Part shown: positions 35,261 through 46,796 of the stretch, in pieces | Position numbering within the stretch: position 1 is the first letter of the stretch | Layout: each line of letters opens with the position of its first letter | Origin: Pyrus communis | Lineage: Eukaryota; Streptophyta; Magnoliopsida; Rosales; Rosaceae | DNA: 64,000 nt | Direction: 5' to 3' | Assembly: GCF_963583255.1 (NCBI RefSeq) | Contig: NC_084813.1 | Location: 20,258,502-20,322,501, forward strand | Position numbers and translations under genes: made by a program | The notes under the pieces: model-generated | The model's input: only the letters and a program-made list of their open reading frames with translations | What the model was told of the DNA's origin: nothing | Database searches by the model: none

Positions 35261-36709
35261 ATGGGTAGCCAAAACCGTGAGTTCCACGTCTTCTTGTTCC
35301 CTTTCATGGGTCAAGGCCACATGATACCGATCTCAGATATGGCCAAGCTATTCGCAGCGCAAGGAGTGAAGACAACCATAGTCACAACTCCTCTCAACGC
35401 TTCAACATTCTCCAAAGCCACTCAGTCAAGCAAAACCAATCCTGGCAGCGTCAAAGTCGAAATCAAAACCATCAAGTTCCCTTCTGTACAAGCCGGTCTG
35501 CCAGATGGTTGTGAGATTCTCGACTCACTCACCTCACCAGAATTATCCACCAATTTCCACAAAGCAACAAGCTTGCTCCAAGAACCGCTCGAGCAGCTTC
35601 TGCTCGACGAAAACCCTAGTTTCCTTTTGGCAGACATATGTTTTCCATGGGCAACTGATGCAGCTGCAAAGTTTGATATTCCGAGGTTGGTTTTTCATGG
35701 CACTAGTTTCTTCACCTTGGCTGCCTCATATAATATGAGCAAGTATGAGCCTTTCAAGAACAGTTCGTCCGATTTGGAATCTTTCGTGATTCCAAATTTT
35801 TCTGGTGAGATTACGATGACAAGAGCCCAATTGCCTGCTTTTGAAAAGGAAAATATTGAAAACGACTTGACCCGGATGCTCAAACGGGCCAAGGAATCTG
35901 AGCAGAAGAGCTATGGAATTGTTGTGAACAGTTTTTATGAGCTCGAACCAGTTTATGCAGATTATTACAGAAACGTTTTGGGGAGGAAGGCTTGGCATAT
36001 AGGCCCTGTTTCTCTGTGCAATAGAAGCAATGAAGAAAAATCACTTAGAGGAAAAGCATCTTCCATCAACGAGAACGATTGCTTGAAGTGGCTTGATTCA
36101 AAAGAACCCAATTCGGTCGTTTATGTGTGTTTTGGAAGCATGGCTAAATTCAATGCCTCTCAGCTTAAGGAGATTGCAATGGGGCTTCAGGCTTCCGGGC
36201 AGGACTTCATTTGGGTAGTGAGGAGAGGACAAGATGATGACATGGAGAAAGAGGATTGGCTGCCAGAAGGGTTTGAGCATAAAATGGAAGGGAAAGGACT
36301 AATAATAAGAGGGTGGGCCCCGCAGATTCTGATTCTTGATCATAGGGCTGTTGGCGGGTTTGTAACTCACTGTGGGTGGAACTCGACGCTGGAAGGGATT
36401 TCTGCTGGGTTGCCGATGGTGACGTGGCCGGTGTCGGCGGATCAGTTTTACAACGAGAAGCTGGTGACCCAAGTGCTGAAAATAGGTGTTGGAGTGGGTG
36501 CTCAGAAATGGGCTAGTCTTGTTGGGGATTTCGTTAAGAAGAAGGCTGTTGATAAAGCTGTAAGGAGGATTATGGTGGGTGAGGAAGCAGAGGAAATGAG
36601 AAGTAGAGCTTGGGAACTTGCAGAGCAGGCAAAAAGGGCTATTGAGAAAGGAGGATCATCACATTCTGATTTGAATGCCCTAATTGAAGAGTTGAAATCC
36701 CGTGGTTAA
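35261..36709 (+). CDS. UDP-glycosyltransferase, UGT73 family, intronless
   Basis: A single uninterrupted frame of 482 aa, the normal length for plant family-1 glycosyltransferases, which move a sugar from a UDP-sugar to small acceptors in the cytosol. The acceptor-side motif FPFMGQGHMIP carries the catalytic His20; Asp125 in LLADICFPWA is placed to be its partner. The C-terminal PSPG box runs from Trp352 to about residue 395 (WAPQILILDHRAVGGFVTHC, GWNSTLEG) and ends with ADQ, the Asp-Gln pair usual for UDP-glucose users. The N-terminus and the QDFIWVVRRG region resemble UGT73 members such as scopoletin and flavonoid 3/7-O-glucosyltransferases; the acceptor cannot be predicted. The gene has no intron, as usual in this group. 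Its last 55 codons and 3' flank are duplicated at 22203-22680. Confidence 0.95.
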   Translation: MGSQNREFHVFLFPFMGQGHMIPISDMAKLFAAQGVKTTIVTTPLNASTFSKATQSSKTNPGSVKVEIKTIKFPSVQAGLPDGCEILDSLTSPELSTNFHKATSLLQEPLEQLLLDENPSFLLADICFPWATDAAAKFDIPRLVFHGTSFFTLAASYNMSKYEPFKNSSSDLESFVIPNFSGEITMTRAQLPAFEKENIENDLTRMLKRAKESEQKSYGIVVNSFYELEPVYADYYRNVLGRKAWHIGPVSLCNRSNEEKSLRGKASSINENDCLKWLDSKEPNSVVYVCFGSMAKFNASQLKEIAMGLQASGQDFIWVVRRGQDDDMEKEDWLPEGFEHKMEGKGLIIRGWAPQILILDHRAVGGFVTHCGWNSTLEGISAGLPMVTWPVSADQFYNEKLVTQVLKIGVGVGAQKWASLVGDFVKKKAVDKAVRRIMVGEEAEEMRSRAWELAEQAKRAIEKGGSSHSDLNALIEELKSRG

Positions 36710-37465
36710 AATGTTGGAGCACACATTTGGATGAGGCTTTACTTGGTGAATATTTTAGATGCATTTTTAGCTAAAATGGTCTCTCAAATTGGTACAAGTT
36801 CTTAGTTTGGTCCATAGCAATAAAAATCAATAAATGTAGTTCCTATGTATGATTCCACCACCAATGTGATCCTTCCGTTATGTTTCTGTTATAACTCTAT
36901 TTGTTTGCTGATCTGGTATATATATGGGACTATAAACCTAATAAAATGGTGCCACATGAATTATACAAAATAATTAATTCTTTTAAACTATATAAGGAGG
37001 TGTAGTCAAACTCTATGTTAAAGACTACCATTCACTTTATGCAAAGTTCAGAATAAAGTAAAGCACCTCTACATGTCTCATGCCATGCATCTACCAAAAC
37101 AATATTCGTATATTGAACGCGAAAATTAGTGTTTTTTGTTCAAACAATTTTAATATCAAGTATAAGCAACAACTACAAACCGGAACGGCCGATTGAGTTT
37201 GGTTAATTCTGTTCGTGTTTTAATCCGAGTATTGTTCTATAGAAAGAAGTCACATGCAGTTGGTGGAAACACATTTTGGTCAAATTAGAAGTGTTACTGA
37301 AATGCACATAAAAAAAATGGTCGTGTATTATTCATCAGCTTTTATAACGAAAGCCAATTTGTCCTTATTAAACACATATTTATAAAATTTAGAGATGAAC
37401 TTGAGGAAAAAAAAGGTCGGACCAAGTGGAAACACCTCAAAAGTTTGAGACAATTATGAAATTCA
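36710..37465. other. UGT 3' flank
   Basis: The first 305 bp are repeated at 22370-22680. After about 37017 the sequence is unique to this window and AT-rich. No coding frame is recognisable. Confidence 0.6.
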
Positions 37466-37730
37466 CCTTTATACTAATACAATCAGGAAAGACAGTAACA
37501 TTACAACTCTGTCTCATCTGATCTCGTAATTTTTTATATTAATCAGAAACTTGATCATGATGCAATGTTCTTAGGGCAGAAGTGCATGAAGAGCAAAGCC
37601 AACACAGCTGACTTAACTATAGTGGCCATTGGAATCCCATATTTACCCTTCCCAAACAAACCTTTAACAAATGGCCAAAAACATAGCACCATCCACACAC
37701 TACACATCATCTCCCCGATGCCCGCCCCAC
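37466..37730 (-). pseudogene. Csl gene 3'-end fragment
   Basis: Closely matches the last exon and 3' flank of the intact Csl gene (41530-41800): the minus strand gives [40 protein letters not shown] and a PKNIAS end. It stops abruptly at about 37730, in the CGCCCCA sequence, and is joined directly to a plus-strand copy of the 608-aa gene. No upstream exon is present. Confidence 0.9.
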
Positions 37731-37736
37731 ACACTA

Positions 37737-38462
37737 CCAAATCTTGTTGATAGTTCTGTAAAACAAAGTAGTGTCGATTGGGTTCGAGACAACCAATTGC
37801 AGACCACCAGCAACAAGGCTCTTTATCATAAGACTACTGATGCGGGTGATGATTCATTCGATGCTTGGAATGATCTTGCTAGCTCGAATAATGCATCAAA
37901 TCTTGCAGATAATTCTGTAAAACAAAGTATTAATCAGACGACTTCTGTTGACCACACTTCAGAAACAAATTTGTTTGGCACTAGCAACTCGGTGACTTGG
38001 ATTTTGGTAGCTTTTTGCAACCAGATTTCTTAACAGGAGCATTTAACAGTCCCAACAGTTCAACTGTAGCGGATAGAGTGCAGCCAGGTCTTCTGTATTA
38101 GACAGGTGCGTGTATAAGCCAATTTATATGGGTGCTATTATAGCTGCAGAATCCTGTTTCGAATCACCGTGAAATGCTATATTTGCTGTTTTCAATAATC
38201 TAATACGTGAAGCTTCATGGAAGGTGCATGTGCCCATTCATTATAGAACCTATGCTAACTCCTCATTTCTGTTGCGTGTTTAGGTTGGTTGATGCAAGCA
38301 AAAACCATGAAAAAAAACTGAAGATGCGGCGGAGGTCGGAGATGTTTCCAGTGTAAGAGCAGGCTCAAAATCTGACGATATGGAGAGAATAATGTCACAG
38401 ATGCATCATTTATCGTTTATGCTCGAAAGCAATCTTTCAATCCCTCCCAAGCAAGATTGAGG
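37737..38462 (+). pseudogene. 3' half copy of the 608-aa zinc-ribbon gene
   Basis: Starts within the second 54-residue unit (PNLVDSSVKQ, then VDWVRDNQLQ, DSFDAWNDLA) and follows the parent through the end of exon 2, intron 2 (GTGCGTGTATAAG retained) and exon 3 to its stop. A one-base loss near 37990 (ACTCGGTG for CTCCGGTG) shifts the frame and a further loss of codons occurs in exon 3 (AGGTTGGTTGATGC). Because the intron is retained it arose by DNA duplication, not by retroposition. The 3' flank is also shared to about 38720. Confidence 0.9.
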
Positions 38463-39039
38463 GCTAATTTGTTTGTGTTTTTAGCATGCAATGTTTGTTG
38501 CGCAACTTGGATACAATACTGCGAAAAGAATTGAAGAAGAAAATGAAATTTAAGCAAAAAATAAAAAAGTTTAGAAGGGAGGTCTGTCAGACAACCGTGT
38601 GACCACCCCAACCGGTTGTTACAGCGGCTGAGAACGATCATCTACCGCTCGCATGATCCAAGGATCACAAAGCTGTTAGTCACGCTCTGATCATACGGTC
38701 ATGGTTCATCCACCAGACTGAGGTTCCTGTCTCCTTTGAGATCAAGGATACAGAGGTACAACCTATAGAACAGATCCTGTTCAAGTAAGGTCGTGACCAT
38801 TGAAGCGCGAGACAACCTAATAAAGTCCATCACTCCTTCTCACATGGCCGATGTGGGACTAACTCTAACCATGCCAAAAATGCAATGAAAGACAAAGCAA
38901 CTTTTGAGACAAACAACAGCAGTCAGTCTAGGAAAAACATTTTACAATAGTTAGAAACACTAAAATATCCTACAGATGAAAAGTGAATTACAACATTGAA
39001 AACAAAGTGCACATTAAAAGCAACATATTACAACAGTTT
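38463..39039. other. Flank shared with the parental gene; no gene
   Basis: 38490-38720 matches 21640-22060 in blocks, with an added CTGAGAACGATCATCTACCG segment that also occurs at about 32511. The remainder (38880-39039) is probably the 3' flank of the CNOT9-like pseudogene. Confidence 0.5.
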
Positions 39040-40025
39040 TCAGTCTCCATGGTTTTGGTATTTCATCTCTGGTGAGATTGACCAGCATAGGTGAATATAA
39101 CATGGTTCGTCTGCTACTCCTGTGTAGCCTTCACCGGGTACCCGTTTTCTACCTCCACGCCCGGGTGCCTGTTTTCGACCTCCGCGCCCGCCTCTGTCGG
39201 AGGGAGCCCTTCTCGCAGCTATAAGACACCGAACAAGCTGTCTCATGCATGCCATGGCGGTTGGGTTGTCCTGGAAATTAAATCAAGTAGAATTGTTTCA
39301 GTAAAACTAAACGGGTTGTGGGAAGCAATCCAAAAAAATAAAAAATTGTATTCGAAGAACTTACAGCGATGAGGTTAATGACTTTACGATCCTTCAACCT
39401 CTTAGGAAGACACAACTTTCTGTAGTCAACGTCCCTGCAATAAAAATTCATCAATTGACAAATGTAATTATGTTCATCATTTGCTGACTTGACTTGAACT
39501 CGACTATTTTAAAATTAGACTAATAACGTTCGATGTTTGGTGAACTTATAATGTTAAGACTGGAATAGTTAAAGTGGAGAACGGTCCAACATTTTGTATG
39601 TTACAAGTCCTATCTAGAGTGTTACAAGCTCAATCCTGAACGCGGCTATTTCAGTTAAATTAGACTAAATGACAACCAATATTTAACAAAACTTGAAATT
39701 GTTGAGACTTAACTAGTTAAATTGTATTAGACACACATATGTTAGAACTGGCTTGAACTCAATTCCAATCTTGTTTAGTCCAAGACACAAGACGAGCTTA
39801 GACCTATAAGTATTAACTATTAAGAGTAACTTACTTTTGGCCTTGTGCGAGCCTCATATAGCAACGAACGATAAGTTTAAGCAGTCGGAGGGAAGGCCCT
39901 ACAGTAGTAATCATGCCGAGCATTTTCCTAAGAGCTTGGGTGATTACGAAAAATCAATCCGTGAAAGCGCAGCAGTACTTATGTCCCTCAGCACTTATAA
40001 TCCTCTCCATTATGAATGTGGCCAC
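39040..40025 (-). pseudogene. CNOT9/Rcd1-like gene remnant (3 exons) with RGG-like tail
   Basis: Three exons with proper GT/AG borders and matching phases (39835-40025, 39365-39434, 39040-39270) give the C-terminal part of a CCR4-NOT subunit 9 homologue, an armadillo-like scaffold of the mRNA deadenylase complex. Recognisable pieces are VATFIMERII, the CAFTD-stop-FFVITQALRKML stretch where the family has an Arg before FF, PSLRLLKLIVRCYMRLAQ, LCLPKRLKD and MACMRQLVRCLI. The stop is TGA where CGA (Arg) would fit. The last exon continues into a Gly/Arg-rich tail with two GRGGRK units, then VPGEGYTG. The start half is missing: beyond 40030 a Copia remnant begins. Identification is by recalled family pattern; residues are diverged, so it may derive from a plant-specific Rcd1 paralogue. 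Confidence 0.62.
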
Positions 40026-40079
40026 CTGCATATACAAATCAAAAGATTTTTCAGCATAATTAAGTTTTGTTCTCCTGAT

Positions 40080-40985
40080 GCTGGCATGGGTACTTATTCG
40101 ACCCGCACAAAGCAAGACCCTAAACAGGTTATGTCTCTACCATTGGTGAAATTGCAAATATCTTGGAAGTCTACTAAGCAGACTTTAGTTGCTATGTCCT
40201 GGAACCATGGCGTGATACTCACCATCTATGTGGCTGCTAGTGAGTGTACATGGCTTAAAGCCGTTGTCAAGCATAGTCAAAGCACTTGTGGATTAGCGTC
40301 CATCATTGACGTCCCAACAATATTTGAGGATAATTCTACATGTTTTTCTTCTCTCATTTGCAACGATACCAGATTCAAAAAGGATACATCAAAAGAGACC
40401 ATACCAAGTACATTGCGCCAAAATTTTTCCTCTCATCCTCAACAAGAGCATCAGAAGATCGAAGTCAAGAGAATTATTTCCCAAACAATTTCAATGATCT
40501 CTTCACCAAGTCACTGCCGAAATTCAGTTTTTAGAAGCTTGTCTGAAGATTGGAACACGTAAATTGTCTGATTTACGTTGCTTACAGTCTAATTAAGGAG
40601 TTTTGTCGAACTCAAGGATAGTATGTAGCAGAAGTTGACCTTAACGTACTCTTTTTCTTTTAGTTCAGGAGTATTTGTCCCACTGGGGTTTGATAACATG
40701 ACAAGGTTTTAACTGGGGTCTTAGGTTGGTCATACCCTAATGTGAGCGTTTATCGCCGTTTGATTACTTCAAACTTCGACCTTACACTTCTCACCCTTTG
40801 GGTTTTGTCGCACTTCGCGAATGAAATTGCCTATGCCAATTGAAGACTTCAATAATCATTCGAGAAGACTTGATGCGATAACTTCTTAAACGTTACACTC
40901 AAAGAGTGAGTGTTGTAGTTAATATTCTTTAGGAATGTGATTGTATAAATTTAGAAGCAAGAGTCCAATAGGATTTGGATATCTA
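40080..40985 (+). mobile_element. Ty1/Copia remnant: RNase H end and 3' region
   Basis: The plus strand encodes the Copia RNase H block: SWKSTKQTLVAMSWNHGVIL, ECTWLKAVVKHSQSTCGL, TIFEDNSTC, then in another frame YIKRDHTKYIAPKFF and NNFNDLFTKSLPKFSF. Downstream, TCCCACTGGGGTTT and GACAAGGTTTTAACTGGGG are typical of the Copia 3' end before the polypurine tract. The remaining pol and gag are missing. A TGTTGTAGTTAATATTC at about 40912 may begin its 3' LTR. It truncates the CNOT9-like pseudogene. Confidence 0.8.
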
Positions 40986-41620
40986 ATCCTTTATGGCTTG
41001 TATTACTTGTGAGGCAAGAAAAGAACATGTGGCTAGTACAAATAAAGGCACAAGGCACCAAGGAGCATAAGTGAAAATACTATCGTTGGGCTTCCTTCTC
41101 TCTCTCTCTTGTCGTCCCTCTCCTATCCTCATCTCTTTTTTTTTTTTTTTTAAAAAAGATACGATAGTTGCTTTCATTTCATCATAAGTTTCATTACAAG
41201 AGTTTATCCATCTCTAAGCATAGAGCTAAGCACAGTCCTCCACAAGTATATCAGTTATAATACCAGATTAACTTAAAAGTAGATAGCACCATTGGATTTG
41301 ATTTGTGCTCCCTATTTCTCCTAAGTTTACGTAACAATCCTTAGTTTCAAATGGCGACATGCTAGCTTAGTTTTGTCCTCTTTTGTTTCGTGGTTATATG
41401 CTACAATGCACTTGTTTCTCCGAAGATATATAACTAGAAAGCCATCAAATCCATAAAGGAGATGCATGTGAGAACCCATTAAATTTGAAATAAACACTTA
41501 ATAAAATAGTTATAATTTCTTTTATTTTTTTCATCCTTATACAAATACAATCAGGAAAGACAAGAACATTACAACTCTGTCTACTCTGATCTCCTAACTT
41601 TGTATTAATCAGAAACTTGA
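40986..41620. other. Spacer between Copia remnant and Csl 3' end
   Basis: Possible LTR remainder, a CT run (41097-41112) and poly-T/A runs (41133-41157). The last 90 bp are the Csl 3' untranslated region, shared with 37466-37560. Confidence 0.4.
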
Positions 41621-44600
41621 TCAGGATGTAGTGTTCTTAGGGCAGAAGTGCATGAAGAGCAAGGCCAACACAGCTGACTTGACTATAGTGGCCATGGGAA
41701 TCCCATAGTTACCCTCCCCAAACAAACCTTTAACAAATGGCCAAAAACATAGCACCACCCACACACTACACATCAACTCCCCTAGGCCTGCCCCATTCAC
41801 CCCATGAGCCGGTGGTTGCAACCCCAACGCGGCCGTGACCAGAGCTGTGAAGTGCAGAAACAATAGGGCTGTGGCTGGTACAAATATTGGAGACTCATCA
41901 AAAGTAAACCTAGCATCATAAGTAGCTTCTTGGTCACTAGAAGAGGAATTTTGCTCCTTTTGTGTGACTTCAAATGTCACCTCAGATATGCCCAAAAGCT
42001 TAAATACCACAGTTATAACTCCAAATAATGATGCAGTTAAACTGAGTATTTTGCTCCATGGTCCCACTGTCAATTGGTTCCACCAAGCCCTAATTGATCG
42101 ACCAGAATCAAGGTTGGAGTGTAGTGTGTTTAAGTGTTTAATGAGAAACACAGCAGCAAATATTATTAGAGCCGGTTCCTGGACCTACAAAGCAAAATCG
42201 TTTGAGTTGAGTACAGCTAGGGACACCAAATTTCAATCATGAAAACATGTGATATTATTTAATCGACATCAATCATTATATGTACTTAAAATATTGTCAC
42301 ACTATTTGGTAACAGATTACTTTGAAGTGTACGTAGACTTTGTAATTCCATCATTAACAATGTTTATACCAAGCTTAATTTAACAAAATTTAAAAACAGC
42401 TATTATTGGTACTCCAACAAAAATCTTACATTCTTCTTTGATGAAAAAGGTAAGGAAAACAAGAGTGCAAGCCCAGTGACTATTTGAAAATGCTGATAAC
42501 AATTCCGAACTAAAATCACATTATACTTAGATGATGATTCTATTTACCTTTGGCAAGAAGTGTGAGTTGGTAATGAGGCAGTAAGCTGGCAGAAGAGCAT
42601 AGCATAGATCAGGAATAGAGTGCAGTCCCCAAATTAGCATCCACAGGTAGGCCAAGCATTGCCTAAACTCAAGCTTGGCATAAAGGGTGGCAAAAATGGG
42701 ACAATTTTTGCTGAACAAAATTTCTAGCAGCCCTGTGACGCCTCTCTTCCTCTGGATCAACATAACATGATTAGTTGAGGGTGCAGTGCCCAGAAAACCT
42801 GGTGGTTCTGGCATGCATAAGATAGACTTCCACCCTCTTGCATGGATCTTCATCCCAGTTAGGATATCTTCTGTTACCGACCCATAAACCCAACCCACCT
42901 GAAAAAGGGTCGGCCCAATTAACAATGTCAAAATTCCTGTCAATTAACAGAGACTCCTTCTAACATTAGAGAGAAAAATATTTTTCGTTACCTTTTTGCC
43001 CCATAATGTATCATGCTCGAACTCGGAATGAGCAACTTGGTATGCTGCATCGACCGCACAGGAAAGGTCGTCCGGTTGATCAATATTTTCCTCTAATAAA
43101 ATTTGGGTAGCTGATCGGATGAGCTCTGGAGAATTTCCAAAGCATTCTTTGTTTGGTCTCTCACTCGTCAAGTTCCCTTTGAAAAATCATTTATAAGTTG
43201 ATTAATCATTAATGAGTGATTATTTATGTACATTAGTACACATAATATATATCTTGGATGCTAAGATACCTTCATTATCTGTTAGAGATGAACCGTAGAT
43301 AACTTTACGTCTGTGAAAACATCCTGTCCCTGCATAGACAGGTCCTTGAATCCCAGCTAACCCTGGCCAAATTTTCTGCGAAAGTTAAAGCCTTCTACAT
43401 TAATTAGGTCCATGTACGCCAATCTGCCATAGTGCGAAACTAACTTAGCTACCCCATGTTCATATCCCTATTTCTATCGCCTGACTAGAGGTATGAGCAC
43501 CTGACCTGCAAGTTTTTTTCGTCAAAGTGGAGTAATAGTAAACTAATATACGTACTTTTACAGCCTCAACCACTTTGCTTCCACATGGATCATCTTTCAA
43601 AATGTTGTAGAACATTTGGGGAAACTGAACAAATGCACCATTTTCATGCTTGAAACCAAGCAGTAGGCACATCGCATGAAGAACGATCTTTGGATTGTTG
43701 GCATACATGTCGCAGTCCACGTTCAACATAAATGGAGCATTTGTCATAACACCAGAGACCCTCGTCTATGCACATAAAATTAATTAAAAATATTAGTCAC
43801 TAGGTAAAATCATGGATTTTACACTAGCTAATTAAGCCTAAGATAACAGTAATTTACTAATTGAACAAATGTATTTAAAAAGAGAGATGGTAACATTTTC
43901 TTAGTTAAGCAAATAATTCTCACCAAAGCGTTCATAGCGCCTGCTTTGTAATGATGTGAGTGATTAGGACGCTTCTCCCTGGCTACATAAACCAAATGTG
44001 GCAGACCATTAGAAATTCTCTCCTTAGTCTCCCATATCACCTGTACAAATATTAATTCAAATTAACAATAGAAAGTTTATTTAGGTTTCACTAAAATTTT
44101 AAGGAATAGTTGCAGGATGTGAAAAGTAGATGAACCACAATATTAGTCGCGGTCAACCAACTGTGGAGCATATATAATGAATATAATGACCTGTTATATA
44201 TTGCTACTCCACAAAGGTCATCTTGCATATAAATTTACCTTTACCGATGAAATTGAACTTATTGGGAGGCTTTACTTCTTGTGTGAATTACCAAAAACAA
44301 AAAACAAGAACCTTGATTATAGTGGGATGGTTCCTGCTGTCTATGTGAGCAAAATCCACATTGTCCCTAGAAAAATCAAGAGGTGCCAAATTTTGGACAG
44401 CATCTTCAATTTTTTGGCAGAGCTTTTCATACTCATCCTACAAGATTAAAGATAGAGACATCATACATATATACAAATTCAACTAAGAATATATAAGGCC
44501 AAATTCTACCTTCATTTTTGTCCATTCTTGAAGGAATCCTGATGGACTATAACTTGACAAAATGGGATTGTCAGAGAAGTATCTGAAGGGTGCTCTAACT

Positions 44601-46740
44601 TGAACATGGTACTTTTTGCAAAAGGGTACCCAAAGCTTAGCAAATTTTGAGGCTTCAATGAGAGAGTAGAGAGTGAGAGGTGAACACCCGTCATCTGATA
44701 CATAGCAAGCTAGCTTGTGAGTTGGATAATCAACGGCTAGAAGAGAGAGCGCTGTGTTAACAGTAATGATAGGTGGCTCTAGCTTTGCATCTGCTGTTGT
44801 CACAAACATGTCCACCGGAGGAAGCTCCGAAACCCTAATTACGTATTAAGCATACACAATAAGACATTAATCAAAATTTTAATTACCACAAGAACATATA
44901 TATTTTCAATCTGGCATTAGCAAGGTTCAAAGAATTAGGTAAGCAACACTACACATGAGCATACGTAACTTAATTAAATTTAAACGGATAAATTTGATCC
45001 AGATAAAAAATTTTGAGCTGTTGTCGAATTTAGTCCAATTTTTTATTTTTCAACTTTAATTAAATTTCTTAATTTTATGAGTCTTTACTCAAAATTTTTA
45101 TTTGAATATTTAAATAAAAAAAAACTAACTACTTTCATAAAAATAGTTAAAAAGAAAAGTTATGTGTCAACATATATAATACTTATACGATAGGTTAATA
45201 AAATCATTTAACCTGCGATAGAGGTATTTATGTACGTACAAAAATAAATAAAAATAAATTTACCTATCATTCATGAAAATAGTTCAAAGAAATTCCATCT
45301 TCCATACATTTAAAATCCATACTAGTATATACACTCATATTTAGTACCTACAACATAGATTAGTTACCATTGTTAACCTGTGATGGAGGTTGAAGAAAAA
45401 ATTGAGATATAAACAAAGGTTCTAAAAAATGCTAGGCGCTAGTCAGGCAGCGGACTGACGCCTAGCAGCTAGGTGGGATCTAGACTGGCGCCTAGGCAGC
45501 CTAATTGGATTTAGGTAAATTTCTTGTATATCTTGTAAATAAGTGCATATTGACACATAAAAAATTATACTTGTATGAAATCCATGAATAAGATAATAAA
45601 ACAATGATAAATTACAAAAAGAGTATCTAACAAGTCCAAAATTTAAAAACACATTAAGCATATATGCCATATAACTTAAGACATTTTAAATGATTACATC
45701 TAATTCTTAAAAAGTAAAAGTAAAAATCCCACGTAATGGGTTGGGTGGTTCATAATAAAACTACTAGGAAGCCATGCCAGGCATCCCTTAACCAAACCAC
45801 GCATATTGGTATCATCCCCGAAATCCTCTCTCTTTTATTTATGATTTTATCTGGGTTGGTGTCCCACTTTGAACTTTGGAGCACCAAAATCGATCAGAAA
45901 CCTATATAGCAATTGAAAGTTAAGGTTAGAAATCATAAAGAGATAATTATGAAGATGTGCATGCATCCTTCCCCATTTCATAAAGCACCACGTGTGTGGT
46001 GTGAGTGTGACCCCTCCCCTCCACCCATAGTCCCCATCACGAAGCAACGAGAAAGCTTTTGCGATTCTGGGTATCTGTTTGGAATTTCTTCCTAGGAAAC
46101 CATTTCACTCCGCCTAGACCGCCGCCTAGACAGCCGCCCAGGCCACCTAAGAGCGCTTAGGCGGACGCCTAACAACTCCCCGATTTTTCTTAACGATTCA
46201 CACCTAATCAGATCGGCACACCTACGTCCAACGCCTAAGCGGCCACCTAGGCCTATTTTTAGAACACTAATATAAACGAAGAGTAGTAAAAAGCAGAATA
46301 ACATTTAATTCTTATAGTTAATCATAAAAATTGAGTAAAAGATAAACCTATTAATAAAAGATGACATTTATTTCAATTTAATAAAAAGATGATAGAAAAG
46401 TGAATGGACCTAACCCAACAAAGTGTATTAAACTTAACCAAGTTTAATTTATTTAAAAAACAAAAAGAACATGTATGACATACTCTTGCAAGAGGTTGTG
46501 AGGGTATGTTTTGTATTCAACAGGAGTCCATTGGGTGATGAGAGTAAGAACCCAATTGAAAGCAAACCAAGACTCACACGTGAAGGCAAGAAGCCAGACA
46601 AAACCATGGTCCCTGAGAGATAGGAGACGATAAACAAGGACACAGACGAAGAAGAACAGAATTGCAATTTCTAGGGTTTTCTGCAGTCCATTGATTTTAA
46701 GGGGAGCTTTTTCACAAAGAAGAGATTGAGGATTTGCCAT
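41621..46740 (-). CDS. Cellulose synthase-like protein, CslB/CslH type, 9 exons
   Basis: Exons 46484-46740, 44510-44834, 44312-44437, 43924-44040, 43556-43765, 43270-43375, 42992-43176, 42548-42898 and 41621-42184 have GT/AG borders and join in frame to 746 aa, normal for CslB/H. These are membrane-embedded family-2 glycosyltransferases of the Golgi/ER that polymerise hemicellulose-type glycans. Two N-terminal membrane helices (about 23-75) precede the glycosyltransferase domain; several more follow residue 500. Catalytic motifs are VSDDG (131-135), VDCDMY with DxD at 292-294, and TED at 451-453. The QxxRW motif reads QRKRG (491-495): the Trp is Gly (codon GGC at 42740-42742). The change may impair or alter catalysis. 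Intron 1 holds an 855-bp transposon. Subfamily B versus H is unsure. Confidence 0.9.
45415..46269. mobile_element. hAT-like nonautonomous element in Csl intron 1
   Basis: Terminal inverted repeats GTTCTAAAAAATGCTAGGCGC (left) and, from the other strand, GTTCTAAAAATAGGCCTAGG (right) bound 855 bp, and the same eight bases ATATAAAC flank it (45407-45414 and 46270-46277). Subterminal regions are rich in GCCTAGGCGG-type motifs in both orientations. The middle (about 45720-46080) has no transposase and is of unknown origin. Confidence 0.78.
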
Positions 46741-46796
46741 TAGCTAGTTAAAGATAAGAGCTGTGGATAGAAGTCAGGTCCAAGGCGGTTTAAATA

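Noticed and set aside
37671..38033. 120-aa open frame as a new gene
   Set aside because: It crosses the Csl/608-aa-gene junction and is otherwise a copy of known exon sequence; without expression data it is listed only as a chimera.
39837..40562. A 241-aa plus-strand open frame as a single gene
   Set aside because: Its first third lies antisense to the CNOT9-like exon and only the part after about 40080 matches Copia RNase H; it is an accidental fusion of two remnants.
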